Source: Nephromyces sp. MM_2019
Taxonomy: Eukaryota > Apicomplexa > Aconoidasida > Nephromycida
Length of the DNA stretch: 64,000 nt
Assembly: GCA_015657535.1 (NCBI GenBank)
Contig: JADHZB010002018.1
Span: 40,607 to 104,606 of the forward strand
Reading direction: 5' to 3'
Positions 60,767 to 64,000 of the stretch are shown piece after piece; positions within the stretch are counted from its first letter, which is position 1, and each line of letters begins with the position of its first letter. The position numbers and the translations under genes were made by a program. Below the pieces are notes generated by a model, which saw only the letters and a list, made by a program, of their open reading frames with translations, did no database searches and was not told the DNA's origin.

Positions 60767-63222
60767 CATACACACACACACACACACATACACACACATA
60801 CACACACATACACACACATATACACACACACACACACACTATATTTTCATAACTAACCTTTCAAGCATTCCTATACAAATAAAATCTTTACACACATTAC
60901 AGGCATCTAAATATACCTAAATATGCAAACAAATAAACATATATACATACACACATAAATATATATGCACCTATATACCTAAAGCCACACACACACACAT
61001 CTATCAATTGATTAATAAATATATATTAATATATAAATATATCTATATATAAACATTCACACACATATATAAATATATATACATAAATATATATATGTGT
61101 GTGTATGTGTGTATAAAATTATAGAGTTGAAAAAATTCAAACAGGTGCACGACTTCTACTCAACTCAAATATTCCACCTTCTACACACACATATACAGAC
61201 GGTAATTTGTGTGTGTATACACACATATATATATGTGGGTATACACAATTTTGTTCGCCTATATAACTTTTAAGTCTGTGTGTGTATAGTATTTATGTGT
61301 GTGTGTATATATAATATTTATGTGTGTGTGTATATATAATATTTATGTTTGTGTGTATATATAATATTTATGTGTGTGTGTATATATATAATATTTATGT
61401 GTGTGTGTATATATATAATATTTATGTGTGTGTGTATATATATAATATTTATGTGTGTGTGTATATAATATTTATGTGTCTGTGTTTCTGTGTGTATAAT
61501 ATGTAAGTGTGTGTGTGCACTACAGAAGATCGAAGTAAATATGGAATGATCATCCGCTCAATGGGGGAAAATTGGGAGGTATTAGAAATTTTTTAATATA
61601 TGTGTGTGTAAACATGTGTGTAAATAAATATGTGTATGTTTAAAAATATTTATATACACATGTGTATATGTATAAAAATATACATGGTTAAAAACATATA
61701 TGTATAAATATATATATATATATATATATTACACACGTATATATGTATAAAAATATACATGGTTAAAAATATATATGTATAAATATAAATATATATATGT
61801 GTGTGTGTAAAAATATAAATAATTCTATGTGTGTGTATATATATATTAAACATAAATAAGTACAATATAAAATATTTTATGTGTGTATCGTTGCCTCAAT
61901 AAATTATAATTGTATAGATATGTCTATATTGATATAATGTGTGTGTAACAAATAAATATATATATATATATATATTTCTAATTTTTACAGACATCATTCC
62001 TTGTTTCATTATTATTATTGGAAACAAAATATTATTCAAATTACACACATTTAAAAGGCCCACTTTACACACTTTACAAATTTTTATTTAATGAGTGTAA
62101 TTTTAACTCAGAAATATGGAAACCTTTTTTTAATGGAAATGAAGTAAACTTTATATATTTATTTGTGTGTGTGTGTATTTGTATATGTGTTGTGTGTATA
62201 CTTATATTGGTGTGTATATATTTATTTGTGTGTGTGTGTATTTGTATATGTGTTGGTTGTATACTTATATTGGTGTGTATATATTTATTTGTGTATGTGT
62301 GTATTTGTATATGTGTTGGGTGTATACTTATATTGGTGTGTATATATTTATTTGTGTATGTGTGTATTTGTATATGTGTTGTGTGTATACTTATATTGGT
62401 GTGTATATATTTATTTGTGTGTGTGTGTATTTGTATATGTGTTGGGTGTGTATATATGTGTTTTGTGTGTATATATTTATTTGTGTGTGTGTGTGTTTGT
62501 ATATGTGTTGTGTGTATATATGTGTTTTGTGTGTATATATTTATTTGTCTATGTGTGTATTTATATATGTATTGTGTGTATATATGTGTTTTGTATGTAT
62601 ATTTATATATATATGTGTTGTGTATATACTTATATTGGTGTGTATATATGTGTTTTGTGTGTATATTTATATTATTATGTGTGTCTATACTAATATTGGT
62701 GTATGTGTATACTTATATTGGTATGTGTGTATGCATTTTGTGTGTATATTTATGTTTGATAATCTGTTAATATATTTTGTGTGTGTTTTTCAGTTGAAAA
62801 ATATATTAAAGAAAATCCCACCAATAGAGATGAGAAATATTTTAGAATTTCAGGTAATTAAAATATTGGATTCACACACACACACACACACAAAAACACA
62901 CACACACACAAAAACACACACACACACAAAAACACACACACAAACACACACACACACAAAAACACACACACACACAAAAACACACACACACACAAAAACA
63001 CACACACATACAAAAACACACACACACACACATACATACATACACACACATACACAGATATATACATACACAATCTACTAAACACACACACACACAAATA
63101 TATATATATATTATTAAATGTGTGTGTAAAATAAGTAGATTGAATGGAAATTAGGTCACCCTAAAGCAACCGTGGAAGAATTTACAGACGTTTTAAAATT
63201 GAACTATCCAACTTATATTTAA
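55215..63222 (+). CDS. CCA-adding tRNA nucleotidyltransferase with long N-terminal extension
   Basis: Adds or repairs tRNA 3'-CCA. Fourteen exons: 55215-55956, 56858-56972, 57565-57743, 58216-58290, 58610-58709, 59090-59174, 59651-59783, 60094-60270, 60623-60707, 61125-61201, 61526-61578, 61991-62143, 62794-62853 and 63139-63222 (TAA). Phases close; 705 aa. Class II motifs: GGWVRDKIVGKTSDDIDLA (nucleotidyl-transfer carboxylates), YDIDIVNLR, ERRDFTINSLFF, GLYDIKKKILR and DDPLRVVRAVRFANRGF, then a helical body and tail. Residues 1-~248 are an extension: hydrophobic HILHTFYLILLIS, then basic Ser/Thr/His-rich sequence, suggesting plastid or mitochondrial delivery. ATGs at 55329, 55659 and 55683 could start shorter forms. 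The start is uncertain: the frame is open to 54822 but repeat-derived. Introns are 285-901 nt, mostly microsatellite. Confidence 0.93.
56090..56297. repeat. 38-bp CA-rich minisatellite in CCA-enzyme intron 1
   Basis: About five copies of a unit around CATTCACACATATTACATAC plus an ACACACATTACACACACA arm, with single-base variants. Confidence 0.8.
56480..56610. repeat. 31-33 bp minisatellite in CCA-enzyme intron 1
   Basis: Four copies of AAAATTAATATCTCAATATA followed by GTGTGTGTGTA, nearly identical, which suggests recent expansion. Confidence 0.8.
56979..57340. repeat. (CA)n/(TA)n-rich intron 2 of CCA gene
   Basis: Dense CACACA at 56980-57065, followed by ATTTACATATACACACA-type and TATATATATTTACTTATATACA repeats, with two to three longer copies at 57120-57270. 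Confidence 0.85.
58306..58565. repeat. (TG)n array filling CCA-gene intron 4
   Basis: About 260 bp of TGTGTG with periodic TTGTGTG/ATTG interruptions between donor 58291 and acceptor 58609. Confidence 0.95.
58710..59010. repeat. (TG)n array starting at the splice donor of CCA-gene intron 5
   Basis: The donor GTGTGTGTGTGT at 58710 is itself the beginning of ~300 bp of TG-rich repeat. Confidence 0.9.
59395..59640. repeat. TAAAATGTGTGTG-type minisatellite in CCA-gene intron 6
   Basis: More than ten short units TAAAATGTGTGTGTG/TAAAGTGTGTG, with a longer ~70-bp unit (containing GCATAAAATGTGTGTCTATG) repeated twice. Confidence 0.75.
59803..60040. repeat. 26-bp TG minisatellite plus (TA)n in CCA-gene intron 7
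   Basis: Four to five copies of TGTGTGTTGTGTGCTGTGTG plus a TTTG arm at about 59865-59960, then (TA)n at 60006-60039. Confidence 0.85.
60280..60480. repeat. TATG/TGTG repeat in CCA-gene intron 8
   Basis: TGTATGTATATATATGTGTG-type units, with a ~53-bp unit duplicated at 60300-60400. Confidence 0.7.
60730..60840. repeat. (CA)n array in CCA-gene intron 9
   Basis: About 110 bp of CACACACATA repeats directly after exon 60623-60707. Confidence 0.9.
61280..61490. repeat. ~26-bp TG/TA minisatellite in CCA-gene intron 10
   Basis: Seven to eight copies of TATTTATGTGTGTGTGTATA followed by TATAA, with 2-bp length variation. Confidence 0.85.
61660..61800. repeat. ~74-bp direct duplication in CCA-gene intron 11
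   Basis: The block ATGTATAAAAATATACATGG followed by TTAAAAA and TATATGTATAAATATA occurs twice, near 61668 and 61744, flanked by (TA)n. Confidence 0.7.
62155..62560. repeat. 62-63 bp minisatellite in CCA-gene intron 12
   Basis: At least five copies of a unit TTTATTTGTGTGTGTGTGTA / TTTGTATATGTGTTG / TGTATACTTATATTGGTGTG, then degenerate copies to ~62750. All three + frames stay open across it (Cys/Val/Tyr/Ile-rich), but it lies between exons 62143 and 62794. Confidence 0.9.
62873..63035. repeat. (CA)nAAAA minisatellite in CCA-gene intron 13
   Basis: Eight copies of a ~16-bp unit CACACACACACACAAAA, followed by CATACATACACA. Confidence 0.9.
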
Positions 63223-63548
63223 TACACGCACACATAATTTATCTACATACACACAAATATATATATATCTATACATAGATTTACACACACATATATTTAC
63301 ACACATTACACAACTAAAAACAATCGACGTATAAAACAAAATGCAATATATATAATCCAAGTTTTACACACACATATACTACACACCACAAAAGTATCAT
63401 ACTTAATACACACACACACACGTATAATAATATATATATAGCACTATGAAATAGGGCGATTTTGAAAATTTTACACACATTTTATAATTATCAAACTTAT
63501 AGCAAATTTTTAAACAAAAAAGAGTTGTTCTTTATTTATATGTGTGCA

Positions 63549-63581
<33 letters not shown>

Positions 63582-63841
63582 AAGTGTGTGTATATTGTGT
63601 AAATGTATTTTATTCAAACACTTTATATTATGAAACAGTGTGTGTATTATATTTATGTGCAGTTAAACACAACACATATATAAACAATATATAAAATTAC
63701 AAACACAAATATAAATATGCACAGATATATATGATGATAATCACACACACACACACACACATAAATATAATTAAACACACACACACACATAAATATAATC
63801 ACACACACACACATATATATATAAATATATATATAATTATT
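63223..63841. other. spacer between convergent genes, repeat-rich
   Basis: 3' flanks of the CCA-enzyme gene (+) and the minus-strand gene below. It holds (TA)n at 63549-63567 and (CA)n at about 63743-63813. No gene was seen. Confidence 0.5.
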
Positions 63842-63940
63842 TTAATTTCTTTTAAATTGTTCGATTTTTGAAATGCGTTCTTCAAATTTTGTGTGCGAGT
63901 TATTTAATTCAGTTTTTTGTTTATCAATTGTTACCCTAAT
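63842..63940 (-). CDS. last exon of an unidentified minus-strand gene (partial)
   Basis: A TTTTAG acceptor on the minus strand at 63941-63943 precedes 32 codons and TAA: IRVTIDKQKTELNNSHTKFE... ending KIEQFKRN. It is charged and heptad-like, as at the end of a coiled-coil protein. The upstream exons lie beyond the window. The alternating Lys/Glu composition and the clean acceptor separate it from the repeat background. Confidence 0.55.
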   Translation of the reverse strand: MRVTIDKQKTELNNSHTKFEERISKIEQFKRN

Positions 63941-63957
63941 CTAAAATATTTAAAATA

Positions 63958-63958
<1 letters not shown>

Positions 63959-64000
<42 letters not shown>
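63959..64000. repeat. (TG)n microsatellite at the window end
   Basis: About 20 uninterrupted TG units run to the last base. On the minus strand this is (CA)n, in the intron before the last exon of the gene at 63842-63940. Confidence 0.95.

Noticed and set aside
62163..63081. 304-aa Cys/Tyr/Val frame
   Set aside because: Translation of the 62-63 bp minisatellite and an adjoining intron. Real exons there are 62794-62853 and 63139-63222 in their own frame.

Overview
The window reads as nuclear DNA of a plastid-bearing alveolate, most likely an apicomplexan or a close relative. The evidence is a strongly AT-rich background, many short spliceosomal GT-AG introns, standard stop codons, eukaryotic core factors (Mediator subunit 7, TFIIH p52, kinesin-9), and several proteins that look directed to a relict plastid: a two-domain Cpn20 co-chaperonin, ribosomal protein bL21 and a secreted ubiquitin-fold protein. 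A separate single-domain Cpn10 would serve the mitochondrion. Kinesin-9 implies a flagellated stage. I cannot name the species from sequence alone.

Layout. 1-1.9 kb: 3' part of a plasma-membrane-type Ca2+-ATPase (+). 2.6-3.6 kb: small unrecognised spliced gene (+). 4.0-6.2 kb: low-complexity probably nuclear protein (-). 7.7-9.5 kb: Cpn20 (+). 9.8-11.0 kb: secreted ubiquitin-like-domain protein (-). 11.7-13.2 kb: unrecognised 6-exon gene (+). 13.5-14.7 kb: MED7 (+). 15.3-16.3 kb: bL21 with presequence (-). 17.3-17.6 kb: small one-helix membrane protein (-). 19.2-20.5 kb: mitochondrial-type Cpn10 (+). 22.5 kb: small one-helix membrane protein (+). 23.2-25.3 kb: unrecognised 8-exon gene (+). 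29.4-31.4 kb: triple CCCH zinc-finger protein (-), flanked by about 4 and 5 kb without recognisable genes. 36.6-39.2 kb: TFIIH p52/Tfb2 (+). 40.4-45.6 kb: amidohydrolase of the MTA/SAH deaminase (MtaD) type (+, 11 exons). 46.2-52.7 kb: kinesin-9 (-, 12 exons). 55.2-63.2 kb: CCA-adding tRNA nucleotidyltransferase (+, 14 exons). 63.8 kb: last exon of another gene (-).

The most striking property is a gradient. In the first ~16 kb most introns are about 45-95 nt (a few exceed 200) and there is almost no microsatellite DNA. From ~18 kb, and overwhelmingly from 41 kb on, introns and spacers are filled with (CA/TG)n, (TA)n and derived minisatellites, and introns reach 300-900 nt. The repeats also enter exons, read mostly as His-Thr. 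They supply the zinc-binding His-x-His of the MtaD-type deaminase, the His/Thr-rich tail of the kinesin, and much of the N-terminal extension of the CCA enzyme. TG tracts also serve as splice donors and border acceptors.

All multi-exon models were built by hand: GT-AG boundaries were chosen so that codon phase is kept and the protein matches family features. For MtaD, kinesin-9, CCA enzyme, MED7 and Cpn20 the phases close through every junction. No CRISPR array, tRNA, rRNA or transposable element was recognised.
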